Assembly: GCF_030055635.1 (NCBI RefSeq)
Contig: NZ_JASFYM010000012.1
Coordinates: 1 to 64,000 of the forward strand
Length of the DNA: 64,000 bases
Reading direction: 5' to 3'
DNA from: Methanothrix sp.
GTDB taxonomy: Archaea; Halobacteriota; Methanosarcinia; Methanotrichales; Methanotrichaceae
Shown one piece after another: positions 26,837 through 36,646 of the stretch. Numbering within the stretch: the first letter of the stretch is position 1; every line of letters starts with the position of its first letter. The notes under the pieces were generated by a model. It saw only the letters and a program-made list of their open reading frames with translations. It was not told where the DNA came from and did not search any database. Made by a program: the position numbers and the translations under genes.

Positions 26837-28762
26837 ATGAAGAAAGCGATGAGCAATGTGGACGTGGCTGCGATCGCGGCTGAGCTCCAGTCCCGGATAG
26901 TCGGAGGGTTCTTCGGCAAAGCATACCAGAGCTCGGGTGATGCTATCTGGCTAACGGTCCAGGCGCGCGAGGGGAGGCTCGATATCATCCTGGAGGCCGG
27001 AAGGAGGGCGCATGCGACCAGGAGAGAGAGGGCTGTGGGCAGGACGCCTCCTCAGTTCCCTGCGATGCTCCGCTCCCGTCTCTCTGGTGGAAGAATCGTG
27101 AGCGTTGAGCAGCACGACTTCGACAGGGTGCTGGAGATATGCGTTGAGAGATCCGACGGAATATATCGTCTTGTTGTCGAGCTCTTCCCGAAGGGGAACA
27201 TACTCCTTCTCGATGAAGATATGAGGATCATACTCCCTCTCAGGCCGATGAGCTTCAGGGACAGGAGGCTCATCGCCGGCGAGCAGTATGCATACCATGC
27301 TGGAGCGGAGGATCCGAGAAGCGTATCGATCGAGCGTCTGGAGGAGATCCTGCGCGGCTCAGATACAGATCTTGTGAGAGCACTCGTCCGCAACCTCAAC
27401 ATGGGCGGGACGTACGGGGAGGAGGTCTGCCTAAGGGCAGGGGTGGAGAAGAATACCCCTGCTGCTGATCTCTCAGAGGACGAGATCGCAAGGGTGCATT
27501 CTGCCCTGAGAGATGTGTTCGATCTCAGGGAGATCAGGCCTCAGATAGTCTACAAGGACGGAGAGCCGTTTGATGTGATCCCCTTCCCGCTTGAGGTCTA
27601 CAGGGGACTCGAGTCGAGATCCTTCGAGAGGTTCAGCGATGCGCTCGATGAGTTCTTCGTGGCAGAGCCTGAGATGCCAAAGCCGAGCGCTCTTGAGAGG
27701 AGGCTGGAGCTCCAGAGGGCTGCGGTCGACGAGCTCAGAGCGAGGGAGATCCAGATGGCCTCGATGGGCGATCTCATATACCAGCGTTACTCTGAGATCG
27801 ACTCGATTCTGAAGGCGATAGCAGGCGCGAGGGAGAAGGGGTTATCCTACACCGATATCTGGGAGATGATACGGAGCTCTGGAAAGTCTGCCATAAAATC
27901 TCTGGATTACAGCGGCGAGATGGTCGTCGAGCTTGATGGGTTCGCTCTGGAGCTGAATGCAGGTCTCACAGTGCCCCAGAACGCGGGCAGGTACTATGAG
28001 CGTGCTAAGGAGCTGGCGAAGAAGGCCGCAGGAGCAGAGGAGGCGCTGAGAAAGACGGAAGAGCTTCTTCAGAGGGGAGAGGAGCGCAGAAAATCTCCAG
28101 CTTTGAGAAGAAGGCAGAAACCGAGATGGTTCGAGAGGTTCAGGTGGTTCTTCTCCTCAGATGGATTTCTGGTCATCGGGGGCAGGGACGCGGATGGCAA
28201 CGAGGAGATCTACCTCAAGTACCTGGAGAAGAGGGATCTCGCGCTGCACACAGACTACCCTGGAGCGCCGCTGACGGTGATAAAGACAGAGGGACGGGAG
28301 GTGCCTGAGGGTACAGTGAAAGAGGCAGCACAGTTCGCTGTGAGCTACAGCAACCTCTGGAGGGAGGGTGTGGCATCGGGTGACTGTTATGTGGTCAGAG
28401 GTGACCAGGTCACCAAGACGCCTGAGCACGGCGAGTTCCTCCGGAAGGGGGCGTTCGTTATTCGCGGCGAGCGCAGGTATCTGAGAGATGTTCCCCTGGG
28501 GGTTGCACTGGCGATCGCCGATGGATCCCTAATAGGCGGGCCGGTCTCGGCCGTGAGATCCAGGAGTCCAGAGGCGATCGAGCTCGAGCCGGGCGAGTAC
28601 ATGCCTGACGATCTCGCGAAGATGATCTACAGGCAGCTTCTCGATATCTGCGAGGACAGGAGGTACCTGAAGGCGATCGCGTCCCCTGATAGGATAGTTG
28701 CATTCCTGCCTCCCGGCGGATCCAGAATCAGGCGGTTCGATGTTAAGGAGCTCGGCGTTTAG
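26837..28762 (+). CDS. rqcH: NFACT protein RqcH (ribosome quality control)
   Basis: A 641-residue archaeal NFACT protein, which binds obstructed 50S subunits and recruits tRNA to extend stalled chains with C-terminal tails. Order: NFACT-N (1-180, with the DR pair in HDFDRVLEIC near 97), HhH region, coiled-coil middle (about 375-420, ERAKELAKKAAGAEEALRKTEELLQRG in parts) and NFACT-R near 430-530 (KPRWFERFRWFFSSDGFLV, GGRDADGNE, HTDYPGAPLTVIK). The start is decided by CAGGAGGTCCT before ATG. It is a single gene with no neighbours in the same pathway. Confidence 0.92.
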   Translation: MKKAMSNVDVAAIAAELQSRIVGGFFGKAYQSSGDAIWLTVQAREGRLDIILEAGRRAHATRRERAVGRTPPQFPAMLRSRLSGGRIVSVEQHDFDRVLEICVERSDGIYRLVVELFPKGNILLLDEDMRIILPLRPMSFRDRRLIAGEQYAYHAGAEDPRSVSIERLEEILRGSDTDLVRALVRNLNMGGTYGEEVCLRAGVEKNTPAADLSEDEIARVHSALRDVFDLREIRPQIVYKDGEPFDVIPFPLEVYRGLESRSFERFSDALDEFFVAEPEMPKPSALERRLELQRAAVDELRAREIQMASMGDLIYQRYSEIDSILKAIAGAREKGLSYTDIWEMIRSSGKSAIKSLDYSGEMVVELDGFALELNAGLTVPQNAGRYYERAKELAKKAAGAEEALRKTEELLQRGEERRKSPALRRRQKPRWFERFRWFFSSDGFLVIGGRDADGNEEIYLKYLEKRDLALHTDYPGAPLTVIKTEGREVPEGTVKEAAQFAVSYSNLWREGVASGDCYVVRGDQVTKTPEHGEFLRKGAFVIRGERRYLRDVPLGVALAIADGSLIGGPVSAVRSRSPEAIELEPGEYMPDDLAKMIYRQLLDICEDRRYLKAIASPDRIVAFLPPGGSRIRRFDVKELGV

Positions 28763-28797
28763 GGAGCGTGTATCTCGTCAATCGCCTTAACCGAAAA

Positions 28798-28890
28798 ACT
28801 TATATTCGACGAAAGCCGTAAGGATGATTGGGCAAAAGTCGGAGATTGTTTTTCCTCCCTCCTACATCCCACAACGGCTTTTGCTCGCAC
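28798..28890 (+). ncRNA. candidate structured RNA or leader with competing stems
   Basis: After rqcH a TATA-like ACTTATATT (about 28798-28806) precedes GGGCAAAAGTCG (28830-28841), which can pair over 12 positions, two of them G-U, with CGGCTTTTGCTC (28875-28886). An alternative stem pairs AAAGCCGT (28812-28819) with ACGGCTTT (28874-28881); the two are mutually exclusive. It could be a small RNA, an attenuator or an rqcH 3'-end structure. Confidence 0.35.
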
Positions 28891-29038
28891 TTCTCTTCTT
28901 ATTCCGATTCAAGGTGTCATGTCGGCTGATCGAACAAACTGGATCGATCTCCTCATAGAACTGGAGATACACTCCTAACCTGATCTCCAGTAATGCATCG
29001 TGCAGCTTAAAATATCTGGTCCAATCATCTCTCTGTGG

Positions 29039-29623
29039 ATGAGAGAGCTGATGTCTTTAATGCTCGCGGCTGCGATCCTGGCAGCTTTTGGATGCGTTGT
29101 TCTTAGCGACAGGGCAGAATCGACCTCAGTCGATGAGTACATAAGCGCCTCGCGGGGCGAGGTCAAGCCTGTCTTCGACCCGAGGTTTCCCGCAGACCCC
29201 AGGAGCTCCAGAAAGCTCTGGGAGTCCAGAAAGGAGTCCAGCGCCTCTGTAACAGAAGCGCCCACTGAGAACACATCCGGAGCCTCCGCTGCGCCTGTGA
29301 TTGAGGGGAGGGCGCCGGAGATCTCCGGCAGGCTGAGCTTCGTGCTGAAGGACCTGACATCGAAGAGCCTGGAGCTGCACCTCTATCGTCTTGACAGTAC
29401 TGTCTTCGGCCATGGCACCATATCCGAGAACAGCTCGACCCAGCAGGTATCCGCGATAGGAGACATCAGGGGGAGTGCGCTTGAGCTCGATGTCATCTCA
29501 GAATACACCATCTACAGGCTCAAGATAGATTCGAGCAAAAGCCCGATGACAGGCACCTTCACAGCATACAGAGCTGATGCCTCCTCGTGGCCGGGTGTGG
29601 TGTACCAGGAGAGCGCCGCCTGA
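29039..29623 (+). CDS. secreted hypothetical protein
   Basis: Not recognised; about 194 residues. The N-terminus has a signal or anchor helix (LMSLMLAAAILAAFGCVVL). A low-complexity Ser/Thr/Ala/Pro linker follows (about residues 55-85, SSASVTEAPTENTSGASAAP), then a C-terminal beta-rich domain (RLSFVLKDLTSKSLELHLYR and YRLKIDSSKSPMTGTFTAYR) that suggests a compact extracellular sandwich. Cys19 follows a hydrophobic run and might be a lipid site (weak). It is likely exported and held at the envelope. Convergent with speA. Confidence 0.65.
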   Translation: MRELMSLMLAAAILAAFGCVVLSDRAESTSVDEYISASRGEVKPVFDPRFPADPRSSRKLWESRKESSASVTEAPTENTSGASAAPVIEGRAPEISGRLSFVLKDLTSKSLELHLYRLDSTVFGHGTISENSSTQQVSAIGDIRGSALELDVISEYTIYRLKIDSSKSPMTGTFTAYRADASSWPGVVYQESAA

Positions 29624-29986
29624 GCATCCCGGCTGCGTTGTATGAGAGGCGGATTATTTGTGATCGCTCTTATCCATCTGATAACCTGCTCGGAGAGATA
29701 GTGGCGCTGCTATGCGTTCGTGGCGATTGAATGAGTGCTTCCGGCAACCTCCCTGCATGGCCTCCAGGTTGCCGGACACAAGCGTTTGTGATATCCGCAT
29801 GCATCTGCCTGAGTTGCTCTGAGCTACTCTAATGCAGGTTCACCGGATCTCATAGAGGTGCTCCTGGGACCGGTTACTCACAGAAAGAACCGCACTCAAA
29901 ACCGCGCCCATCATATTCGTGTCTCAAAAAAGAGTCAAAAAGGGCTGAAAGAGGGGGCGGCTGCCAGGGAGATGGCAGACCGATCC
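29624..29986. other. intergenic region with a perfect hairpin
   Basis: 363 bases between converging genes. They contain a perfect 10-base inverted repeat, CCGGCAACCT (29741-29750) and AGGTTGCCGG (29766-29775), with a 15-base loop. Near 29921-29941 the minus strand has T-runs (TTTTTGACTCTTTTTTGAG) suited to ending the speA transcript. No gene is evident. Confidence 0.6.
29741..29775. terminator. strong intergenic hairpin
   Basis: The arms CCGGCAACCT and AGGTTGCCGG are perfectly complementary around 15 bases. It is 120 bases past the upstream gene and lacks an immediate T-run, so it may be a structured RNA element and not a classic terminator. Confidence 0.4.
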
Positions 29987-31936
29987 TCAGATGCGACCTG
30001 TCTCGAGAACAGCTCTGCGAGCTGTCCTGTCCCACGACTCCTGCGTTTCACCCCGGGTCCCGGAGGCCAGGCAGGGGGAGTTGAAGTATGTGGTGGTCCT
30101 GAGCGCCCTTCCGATCTCCTCAAGCACCGCCCCGAGCTTCGGGTCGCTTGCGCATCTCTCGCTGAGCCGCCTGATGTAGGCGTCTGTGTCGTAGTTGAAG
30201 AACTTCAGGAGCTTCTCGCATGTGTCTCCTGGTATGCGCTTGCATATTCTCCAGCTTCTGCCATCCACGAGCACATGGATCTCTGTAACGCAGCCGAGGA
30301 GGTTGTGGAAGTCCCCGAGAGTGTCCTGGTAGGCTCCCAGGAGGAATATGCCCATGTAGTAGTCCTCGCCCCTGCTGAGCTTGTGGAGCTCTATCGCCTC
30401 CTTGCCTCCTGCGAAGCTCTTGATCTCTCCATCCGAATCGCATGTTATGTCCGCTATCGTCCCGGATTCTGATGGCACCTCCCTGAGCCTGTGAAGGGGC
30501 ATGATCGGGAAGATCTGGCCCACACCCCACATGTCAGGGACCGACTGGAAGAGCGAGAAGTTCCCTATGTACTTCTGCCCCACGAGCTTCTTCAGCTCCC
30601 TGAACTCCTCGGAGTTGTCGCCTGCCTGTCTTGCGAGGCTCACCGCCTTCTGGCAGACCATCCAGAAGAGCATCTCTCCCTTCGCCCGCTCCTCGAGCCC
30701 GATGTTGCCCAGGTTGAACGAGTCCAGGAGTTCATCCCTGTAGTGCAGGGCATCGTGATAGTACTCCTTGTAGTTCTTGAGGTTGATGTTCTTGAAGGCG
30801 AAGTAGAGATCCTCTATCTGTATTGGATCCCCCTCAAGCGGGAACGCCACGAACCCATCCTTGGAGTTCTTCTTGCCGATTATCTTGAAGACCAGGAACG
30901 AATGATAGGCGGCTATCGCCCTGCCGCTCTCCGAGACTATCGTGGGGCAGGGCACCCCCTCCTCCTCGCATATCTTCTGGAGGGTGTAGACGATATCGTT
31001 GCTGTACTCCCGCAGGGTGTAGTTCGCGCTTGAGGGCCCGGAGCTCTTCGAGCCGTCGTAGTCCACGCTCAGGCCACCTCCCACGTTGAAGTACTCTATC
31101 TCCGCGACCTTTCTCACCTTCGCGTAGATCCTGGCGGCCTCGTTCATCGCGTGCTTTATTCTGTGTATATCGGTGATCTGGGACCCGATGTGGAAGTGTA
31201 TCATCCTGAGGCGATCGATAAGGCCGTTCTCCTCCAGGATCTTCAGCAGCTCCAGGCACTCGATAGTCGAGAGACCGAATTTGGCAGACTCGCCGCCGGA
31301 CTCGGCCCATCTTCCGCTGCCCTTCGAGAAGAGCTTGACCCTCATGCCCAGAAGAGGCCTCACCCCCATGCTCTTGGCCAGCCTCAGTATGTTGAAGATC
31401 TCCTCGAAGAGGTCCACTACTATTATTATCCTGTGCCTGTCCGAGAACATCAGGGCCAGGCGGAGGAAGTCGTCATCCTTGTATCCGTTGCAGATAAGCA
31501 GCGAGTCCTCAGGGAGATCGAGCGTCAGAGCGGCGAGCAGCTCCGCCTTTGTGCCTATCTCCAGCCCGATGTTGATCTCCCTGCCGTAATTCAGGATGTA
31601 CTCTATGACCTCCTTCCTCTGGTTAACCTTCATGGGAAATACCGGCTGGTACCTTCCCTGGTAGCCGAACTCTGATATCGAGCCCGCAAATGCCCTGTAG
31701 ATCTCCCAGATCCTGTACTCGATTATCTGGGGGAATCTGAGAAGCACAGGCAGGCTCTCCCCGGATGCCTCCAGGCTCCTGATTATCTCCATCACATCGA
31801 CACAGCATTCGCTGCTCTTGTTCGGCATCACGACGACGTTGCCCTTCTCGTTGATGGAGAAGTAGCCGTCGCCCCAGCCGTGAACCCCGTAGAGGGCGAT
31901 GGAGTCGTCAACCTTCCACATCCGCGGAGCCCCCAT
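29987..31936 (-). CDS. speA: biosynthetic arginine decarboxylase (SpeA type)
   Basis: A PLP enzyme of 649 residues converting arginine to agmatine for polyamines. The fold III barrel begins near residue 85 with the PLP lysine in YQPVFPMKVNQRKEVIE. LEIGTKAEL, LICNGYKDDDFLRLAL, IHFHIGSQITDI and NVGGGLSVDYDGS are classic SpeA signatures. The late part has the Cys-containing catalytic loop SVPDMWGVGQIFPIMPLHR and ADITCDSDG. Most archaea use pyruvoyl or AdoMetDC-derived decarboxylases, so a SpeA type here is of bacterial flavour (inference: lateral origin). An alternative start is the ATG at 31921. Confidence 0.92.
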   Translation of the reverse strand: MGAPRMWKVDDSIALYGVHGWGDGYFSINEKGNVVVMPNKSSECCVDVMEIIRSLEASGESLPVLLRFPQIIEYRIWEIYRAFAGSISEFGYQGRYQPVFPMKVNQRKEVIEYILNYGREINIGLEIGTKAELLAALTLDLPEDSLLICNGYKDDDFLRLALMFSDRHRIIIVVDLFEEIFNILRLAKSMGVRPLLGMRVKLFSKGSGRWAESGGESAKFGLSTIECLELLKILEENGLIDRLRMIHFHIGSQITDIHRIKHAMNEAARIYAKVRKVAEIEYFNVGGGLSVDYDGSKSSGPSSANYTLREYSNDIVYTLQKICEEEGVPCPTIVSESGRAIAAYHSFLVFKIIGKKNSKDGFVAFPLEGDPIQIEDLYFAFKNINLKNYKEYYHDALHYRDELLDSFNLGNIGLEERAKGEMLFWMVCQKAVSLARQAGDNSEEFRELKKLVGQKYIGNFSLFQSVPDMWGVGQIFPIMPLHRLREVPSESGTIADITCDSDGEIKSFAGGKEAIELHKLSRGEDYYMGIFLLGAYQDTLGDFHNLLGCVTEIHVLVDGRSWRICKRIPGDTCEKLLKFFNYDTDAYIRRLSERCASDPKLGAVLEEIGRALRTTTYFNSPCLASGTRGETQESWDRTARRAVLETGRI

Positions 31937-32430
31937 CGCATCTGACCCTCTTGAACCAGCTGCCTGTTCTGCACCTTCCCCTCAGCCAGCCCTCAGGTGG
32001 ACTGCCCCGACTGATATTGGTAATCATCTCAGATCACTCCCACAACCGGTACATGGAAATACGAATGTCCATTTGAGCGTCGATGTTGAGGGCGTTCTGG
32101 TATATAAAGATGTGACCTCGAAATGCAGAGGAGCTGCGTGCTTCTGGTCGTGGTGCATTAGAGGTGCTATCAGAACTGTCTAAATGTGCTTCAGCTGATA
32201 TCACAAATCCAGAGGTCGTGTATTGTGTAGTTGCATCATTGGATCAGCATGGGCCTTCGCAGTAGTTGTGAGGTATTGTGTCGAAGAGCATCGATCTGTT
32301 GGCATATTGTTCGGTGATGCGAGCCCATGACGCGGTCGTGATATCTCCAGGCTGCTGGTTTTCGCCAGAGTATTCTATGCTTGGATGAGACCTCCAAAGA
32401 AATAAATATCCAGAGCACCCATACCACCAC
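31937..32430. other. intergenic region between divergent speA and membrane protease
   Basis: 494 bases. A symmetric TATA-like GTATATAAAG (32098-32107) could serve speA on the minus strand, with a leader of about 140 bases. AGAAATAAATATCC (about 32396-32409) fits a leaderless transcript for the protease at 32431. A 19-base segment (32308-32326) recurs with one mismatch at 35416-35434. No gene is seen. Confidence 0.55.
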
Positions 32431-33291
32431 GTGGACAATGTGTATACCCAGATTCCGGTGGAGCAGATACTCAGCAACCTCTGGATAATTCTCTTCCTGC
32501 TTCTCTTTCTCGTGCCGATGGTCCAGAGGAACGCCCTGCAGATAGCAAGGAAGCGTCTCCTCGTGAAGCTCGGAAAGAAGAGAGGCTCGCTTGTGATAAC
32601 CCTGATACACAGGCAGGAGGTCATAAGCTTTCTCGGGCTGCCTCTCGCAAGGTACATAGACATCGATGACAGCGAGGAGGTCCTCAGGGCGATACGCAGC
32701 GCTCCGAAGGACGTGCCCATCGACATCATACTCCACACTCCTGGAGGGCTAGCGCTTGCTGCGACGCAGATCGCCCTGGCGCTGAAGAACCACCCTGCGA
32801 GGACGAGCGTTATAATACCGCACTACGCGATGTCCGGCGGAACCCTGATCGCACTTGCAGTCGATGAGATAATCATGGACCCGAACGCTGCCCTCGGCCC
32901 CGTTGACCCGCAGCTTGGCGACCAGACGGGCGCATATCCGGCGACATCGATACTGAAGGTCCTTGAGAAGAAAAAGATCGACGAGATCGATGACAAGACG
33001 CTGATACTGGCTGAGGAGGCGAGAAAGGCCGTGGAGCAGATGAAGGCGCTGCTCCGCAGGATAGTCTGCTCGGGGTGTGATGAGGAGACCGTCAACAGGA
33101 TCATCGAGGAGATGGTCTCCGGGAAGTACACCCATGACCATCCCTTCCTCGCAGAGGATGTGAAGGCGCTGCTGGGGGATCGCGTCAGAACCGATGTCCC
33201 CCAGGAGGTCTACGAGCTCATGGCCCTATACAGGATGGACATAAGCAGAAGGCGCCCCGGGGTCGAGTACGTGCCGATGTCTAAGGGCTAG
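32431..33291 (+). CDS. membrane-anchored ClpP-class serine protease (SDH family)
   Basis: A 286-residue protein of the SDH proteinase family (DUF114, PF01972), archaeal relatives of SppA. One N-terminal transmembrane helix ([19 protein letters not shown], about residues 11-29) is followed by the ClpP-like domain: [17 protein letters not shown] near 107 and the nucleophile Ser in [17 protein letters not shown] near 138, with a Lys/Asp region further on ([14 protein letters not shown]). It probably cleaves membrane or signal peptides. GTG start, with the TATA element about 25-30 bases upstream. It converges on the YgiQ gene with an 11-base overlap. Confidence 0.85.
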   Translation: MDNVYTQIPVEQILSNLWIILFLLLFLVPMVQRNALQIARKRLLVKLGKKRGSLVITLIHRQEVISFLGLPLARYIDIDDSEEVLRAIRSAPKDVPIDIILHTPGGLALAATQIALALKNHPARTSVIIPHYAMSGGTLIALAVDEIIMDPNAALGPVDPQLGDQTGAYPATSILKVLEKKKIDEIDDKTLILAEEARKAVEQMKALLRRIVCSGCDEETVNRIIEEMVSGKYTHDHPFLAEDVKALLGDRVRTDVPQEVYELMALYRMDISRRRPGVEYVPMSKG

Positions 33292-35077
33292 ATGGTATCA
33301 GGCACATCGGCCCATCCCCGATCAGATCGGATCTTCCCGCTGAGATCAACCCCTCCCTGACGAGCCTGCGATTCCCTGGAAGCCAGTACTGGAGCATGGC
33401 CCTCTGGATCCTCTTCTCCCTGCCCCTGGGAACATGAACAGGCTCCATGGTGAAGGGATCGAGACCTGTGTGGTACATTGTTGTGGATACCGTCATCGGC
33501 GTGGGGGTGAAATCCTGCACCTGCTCGACTCTTATGTGATTATCTCGCATGTACTCAGCCAGCTCTATCATGTCCTTAACAGTGCACCCTGGATGGCCTG
33601 ACATCAGGTACGGCAGAACGTACTCCTCCTTCCCGGATCTTCTCACCATCCTATGGAACCGCTCCATGAACGCATCCAGGACCTCCACGGACGGCTTGCG
33701 CATGCATCTCGTCACGCTCTCCGAGATGTGCTCAGGCGCGATCTTGAGATGGCCGGATATGTGCTCGCGGCAGAGCTCCTCCAGAAAGATCTCCCCATAC
33801 TTTTCATCTCTCACCACGAGATCGTGGCGTATTCCAGAGCTTACGAAGACATGCCTGACGCCGGGTATCTCCCTCAGCCTTCGCAGCAGCTCCAGGTATC
33901 TTCTGTGGGAGATCTCGATGTTCTCGCACTCCGGCGTGCAGATCCTTCCACAGCCGCCCTTACTCCATAATGCACAGACCATGCCGTACATGTCAGCAGT
34001 CGGCCCTCCAACATCCTGTATCACCCCCCTGAATCCGGGCATCTCAACGAGCCTCCTCGCCTCTCTTATTATGGATTCGATGCTCCTGGACTGCACGATG
34101 CGCCCCTGATGGTGTGTCAGCGCGCAGAAGCTGCAGGACCCGAAGCATCCTCTGTGGCTTGTTATGGAGAACCTGACGCTCTCCAGCGCTGGCACGGGTT
34201 TTCTGTAGGATGGATGCTCCCTTCTGGCGTATGGCAGCTCATATATCCTGTCTAGCTCATCTGTTGTTAACGGTCTTGCAGGAGGATTCTGGACTACGAC
34301 CGTCTTCGGGTGGGGCTGCACAACAGCTCTGCCCCTGAACGGGTCCTGCTCCATGTAGTGCAGCCTGAACGCCTCTGCGTACTTTCTTTTGTCCGAGGAT
34401 ACCTCATCGAATGAAGGTATAACCGTGTACTCCTCATGCCCCGAGCTCTTCCACTCCCTGACGCTCATCTTGAAGACCGTGCCCCTGACGTCCCTGATCT
34501 CGTCGATCTTCTCCCCGCTATTCAGCCTGGATGCTATCTCAACCACTGCCAGCTCGCCCATACCGAAGATGAGGAGATCTGCGGGAGCGTCTGCAAGGAT
34601 GGATCTCCTCACAGAGTCTGACCAGTAGTCGTAATGCGCAAACCTCCGGAGGCTGGCCTCGATGCCGCCTATCACCACGGGCCTTCCCGGAAATATCGAG
34701 TGGAGCCTGTCAGCATAGACCAGAGTCGCTCGATCCGGCCTCCTGATCTCTCCCCCTGGAGAGTACACATCACTGCTTCTTCTCTTGAGACTCGGTGTGA
34801 AGGCATTGACCATCGAGTCGACGTTTCCAGCAGTCACTCCGAAGAAGAGCCTGGGCTCGCCGAGGCGCCTGAAATCATCCGCCCTCCTCCAGTCAGGCTG
34901 CGGTATGATTCCCACAGTGAATCCAGCGTCCCAGAGAACCCTGCCGATGAGAGCCGCTCCGAAAGATGGGTGATCCACGTATGCATCGCCTGTGACCAAA
35001 ATCACATCGAGCTGATCTATGCCGAGCTCCTTCAGCTCTCTCCTGGAGATCGGCAGGTACACCGGCTGCTCCACCAT
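33281..35077 (-). CDS. YgiQ-family radical SAM protein
   Basis: About 598 residues of the UPF0313/YgiQ family. An N-terminal B12-binding-like domain ([23 protein letters not shown] near 30) precedes the radical SAM core with the [4Fe-4S] motif [17 protein letters not shown] near residue 310. Then come [15 protein letters not shown] and [22 protein letters not shown], conserved in this family. The reaction is unknown. The ATG at 35077 is preferred: TTTTTAAA near 35098-35106 lies about 25 bases upstream and would give a leaderless mRNA; an ATG at 35092 adds 5 residues. Confidence 0.85.
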   Translation of the reverse strand: MVEQPVYLPISRRELKELGIDQLDVILVTGDAYVDHPSFGAALIGRVLWDAGFTVGIIPQPDWRRADDFRRLGEPRLFFGVTAGNVDSMVNAFTPSLKRRSSDVYSPGGEIRRPDRATLVYADRLHSIFPGRPVVIGGIEASLRRFAHYDYWSDSVRRSILADAPADLLIFGMGELAVVEIASRLNSGEKIDEIRDVRGTVFKMSVREWKSSGHEEYTVIPSFDEVSSDKRKYAEAFRLHYMEQDPFRGRAVVQPHPKTVVVQNPPARPLTTDELDRIYELPYARREHPSYRKPVPALESVRFSITSHRGCFGSCSFCALTHHQGRIVQSRSIESIIREARRLVEMPGFRGVIQDVGGPTADMYGMVCALWSKGGCGRICTPECENIEISHRRYLELLRRLREIPGVRHVFVSSGIRHDLVVRDEKYGEIFLEELCREHISGHLKIAPEHISESVTRCMRKPSVEVLDAFMERFHRMVRRSGKEEYVLPYLMSGHPGCTVKDMIELAEYMRDNHIRVEQVQDFTPTPMTVSTTMYHTGLDPFTMEPVHVPRGREKRIQRAMLQYWLPGNRRLVREGLISAGRSDLIGDGPMCLIPSSP

Positions 35078-35153
35078 CACATAACAGAGCATCAGCCGGG
35101 TTTAAAAAGCTGGGCCACAGCAGGGCCGTCTGTTCCATTCATTGATATCAACA

Positions 35154-35200
35154 GCAGGTGGTCTTGCAGAATTCGTGATCTGCTGTGCAGGTGAATGCCG
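35154..35200 (+). repeat. 47-bp dispersed repeat, copy A
   Basis: It matches 58626-58672 at 39 of 47 positions, including an exact GTGAATGCCG end. Both copies also have TTCCATTCATTGAT close by (35133-35146 and 58683-58696), on opposite sides, suggesting remnants of a larger element. Confidence 0.55.
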
Positions 35201-35280
35201 CTTAAGCAGCGCATAAAGTTGATGCAGGCTGATCCAGGTGACTCGGCAGATGATATCGGAGACAGAGCCCATCGGTGATA

Positions 35281-35313
35281 GGAGTTACCGAAGTTCGCCC
35301 CTCCGGCGATTTG
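35281..35313 (+). repeat. GGAGTTACC-type dispersed repeat
   Basis: A degenerate member of a family also seen at 41561-41605, 46725-46752 and split around 53685-53802: GGAGTTACC, then AGTTCGC and TCCGGCGATTTG. Confidence 0.4.
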
Positions 35314-35533
35314 ACAGCATTAGACTTGCTGTAATTCAAAGAATCGGCATGCTTCACAGCAGATCGGATTCAACCTGCATAAAATCGGCTGCCTCTGCTG
35401 TCGCCTCCTAAAATGCTGTCCGGTGATGCGAGCCCGCGACCACAGCTTCTTACGACTATCTCTGCAGGGCCTTATGAATCGCAGATTCTCAGAGGGCGAA
35501 CGCCCAGCAACATTTTGATCATTCATACACAAA

Positions 35534-35571
35534 TCTTATATATGATGTACTAATTTAGTCATCAAAGTACA
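35534..35571 (+). promoter_or_regulatory. trp operon promoter with TrpY-like operator
   Basis: The TATA box CTTATATATG (about 35534-35544) is followed by TGTACT (35546-35551) and AGTACA (35566-35571), an inverted pair near the expected transcript start. Half-sites resembling TGTACA are the TRP boxes bound by the archaeal repressor TrpY; a palindrome ACTAA-T-TTAGT lies inside. Repression by tryptophan is inferred. Confidence 0.5.
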
Positions 35572-35595
35572 TTAATCTACATAAAGGTGATCCTG

Positions 35596-36621
35596 TTGAA
35601 CTATCTTGCGAGGCTGATTGAGGGGCAGAATCTCACCATGGCGGAGGCTGAATCCATGCTGGGCGCGTTCTTCGACGGCGCCACTGACGCACAGATCGCC
35701 TCGGCTCTCACCGCCCTCAGGATGAAGGGGGAGACTGCTGAGGAGCTCGCGGGCATGGCAAAGAGGATGCGCGAGTCCGCGATTCGGATAAGGCCGAGGG
35801 TCTCCGGTACACTGGTGGATACATGCGGGACAGGCGGGGACAGCATGAACACGATAAATGTGAGCACAGCAGCCGCGATAGTTGCCGCTGCGTGCGGCGT
35901 GCCGGTCGCGAAGCACGGGAACTACGCTGTGAGCTCGCGATGCGGGAGCGCCAACGTCCTCGAGGCTCTGGGCGTAAACATCTCCTGTCCTCCGGACAGG
36001 GTGGAGAGCATCATAGAGTCTCTCGGGATCGGGTTCATGCTCGCCCCGCTCTTCCATCCGGCGATGAAGCGTGTCGCTCATGTGAGGAGGGAGATGGGGA
36101 TCAGGACTGTTTTCAACGTTCTCGGGCCACTCACAAATCCAGCAGGTGCGGAGGCGCAGGTCGTGGGGGTCTACTCTCCAGCGCTCTGCGAGAAGCTCGC
36201 AAATGTGTTGGGCCTCCTCGGAACGAAACGGGCGATGGTTGTGCACGGCAGCGGTCTCGATGAGATATCCAACACTGGCACAACCTTCGTCTCAGAGCTC
36301 CGCGATGGGGCGGTGAGAAACTACGTTGTAGATCCCCGGGATCTCGGATACCCGCTTGCAGATCTGAATGAGATCGCCGGAGGGACTCCCGATGAGAACG
36401 CGGAGCGTCTCGTGAGGATACTCAGGGGGGAGAAGAGCAGGGCGAGGGATCTGGTGGCGATGAACGCAGGCGCTGCCGTGTACATCTCGGGAATGGCATC
36501 CACCCTCAGAGAGGGATGCGCGATCGCCGAGGGCGCCATAAGCTCGGGGAGCGCGCTGGAGACCCTGAAGGCGCTGGTCGAGGAGAATGGGGATCCCGCA
36601 AGGCTCAGGAGATTCCTGTGA
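35596..36621 (+). CDS. trpD: anthranilate phosphoribosyltransferase
   Basis: About 341 residues; joins anthranilate to PRPP. The PRPP loop DTCGTGGDSMNTINVSTAAA is spread over residues 76-95, followed by KHGNYAVSSRCGSANVLEALG (about 110) and the anthranilate site NVLGPLTNPAGA. The TTG at 35596 is preferred as start because GGTGATCC, a full anti-16S match, lies 3-10 bases before it; a GTG at 35587 would overlap that site. It is first of trpDFEGC, directly behind the putative TrpY operator. Confidence 0.95.
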   Translation: MNYLARLIEGQNLTMAEAESMLGAFFDGATDAQIASALTALRMKGETAEELAGMAKRMRESAIRIRPRVSGTLVDTCGTGGDSMNTINVSTAAAIVAAACGVPVAKHGNYAVSSRCGSANVLEALGVNISCPPDRVESIIESLGIGFMLAPLFHPAMKRVAHVRREMGIRTVFNVLGPLTNPAGAEAQVVGVYSPALCEKLANVLGLLGTKRAMVVHGSGLDEISNTGTTFVSELRDGAVRNYVVDPRDLGYPLADLNEIAGGTPDENAERLVRILRGEKSRARDLVAMNAGAAVYISGMASTLREGCAIAEGAISSGSALETLKALVEENGDPARLRRFL

Positions 36622-36646
36622 TCCCCCAGCTTCTCGGTGATCTTCG

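Larger units (their letters stand above)
35078..35595. other. intergenic region rich in repeats upstream of the trp operon
   Basis: About 518 bases. They contain the YgiQ promoter (left), a 47-base dispersed repeat at 35154-35200, another repeat at 35281-35313 and a 19-base repeat at 35416-35434. The trp promoter and operator are at the right end. No coding sequence is supported. Confidence 0.6.

Noticed and set aside
32123-32161. 12-codon peptide behind a TATA-like element
   Set aside because: Too short and without a ribosome binding site; the TATA is better placed for speA.
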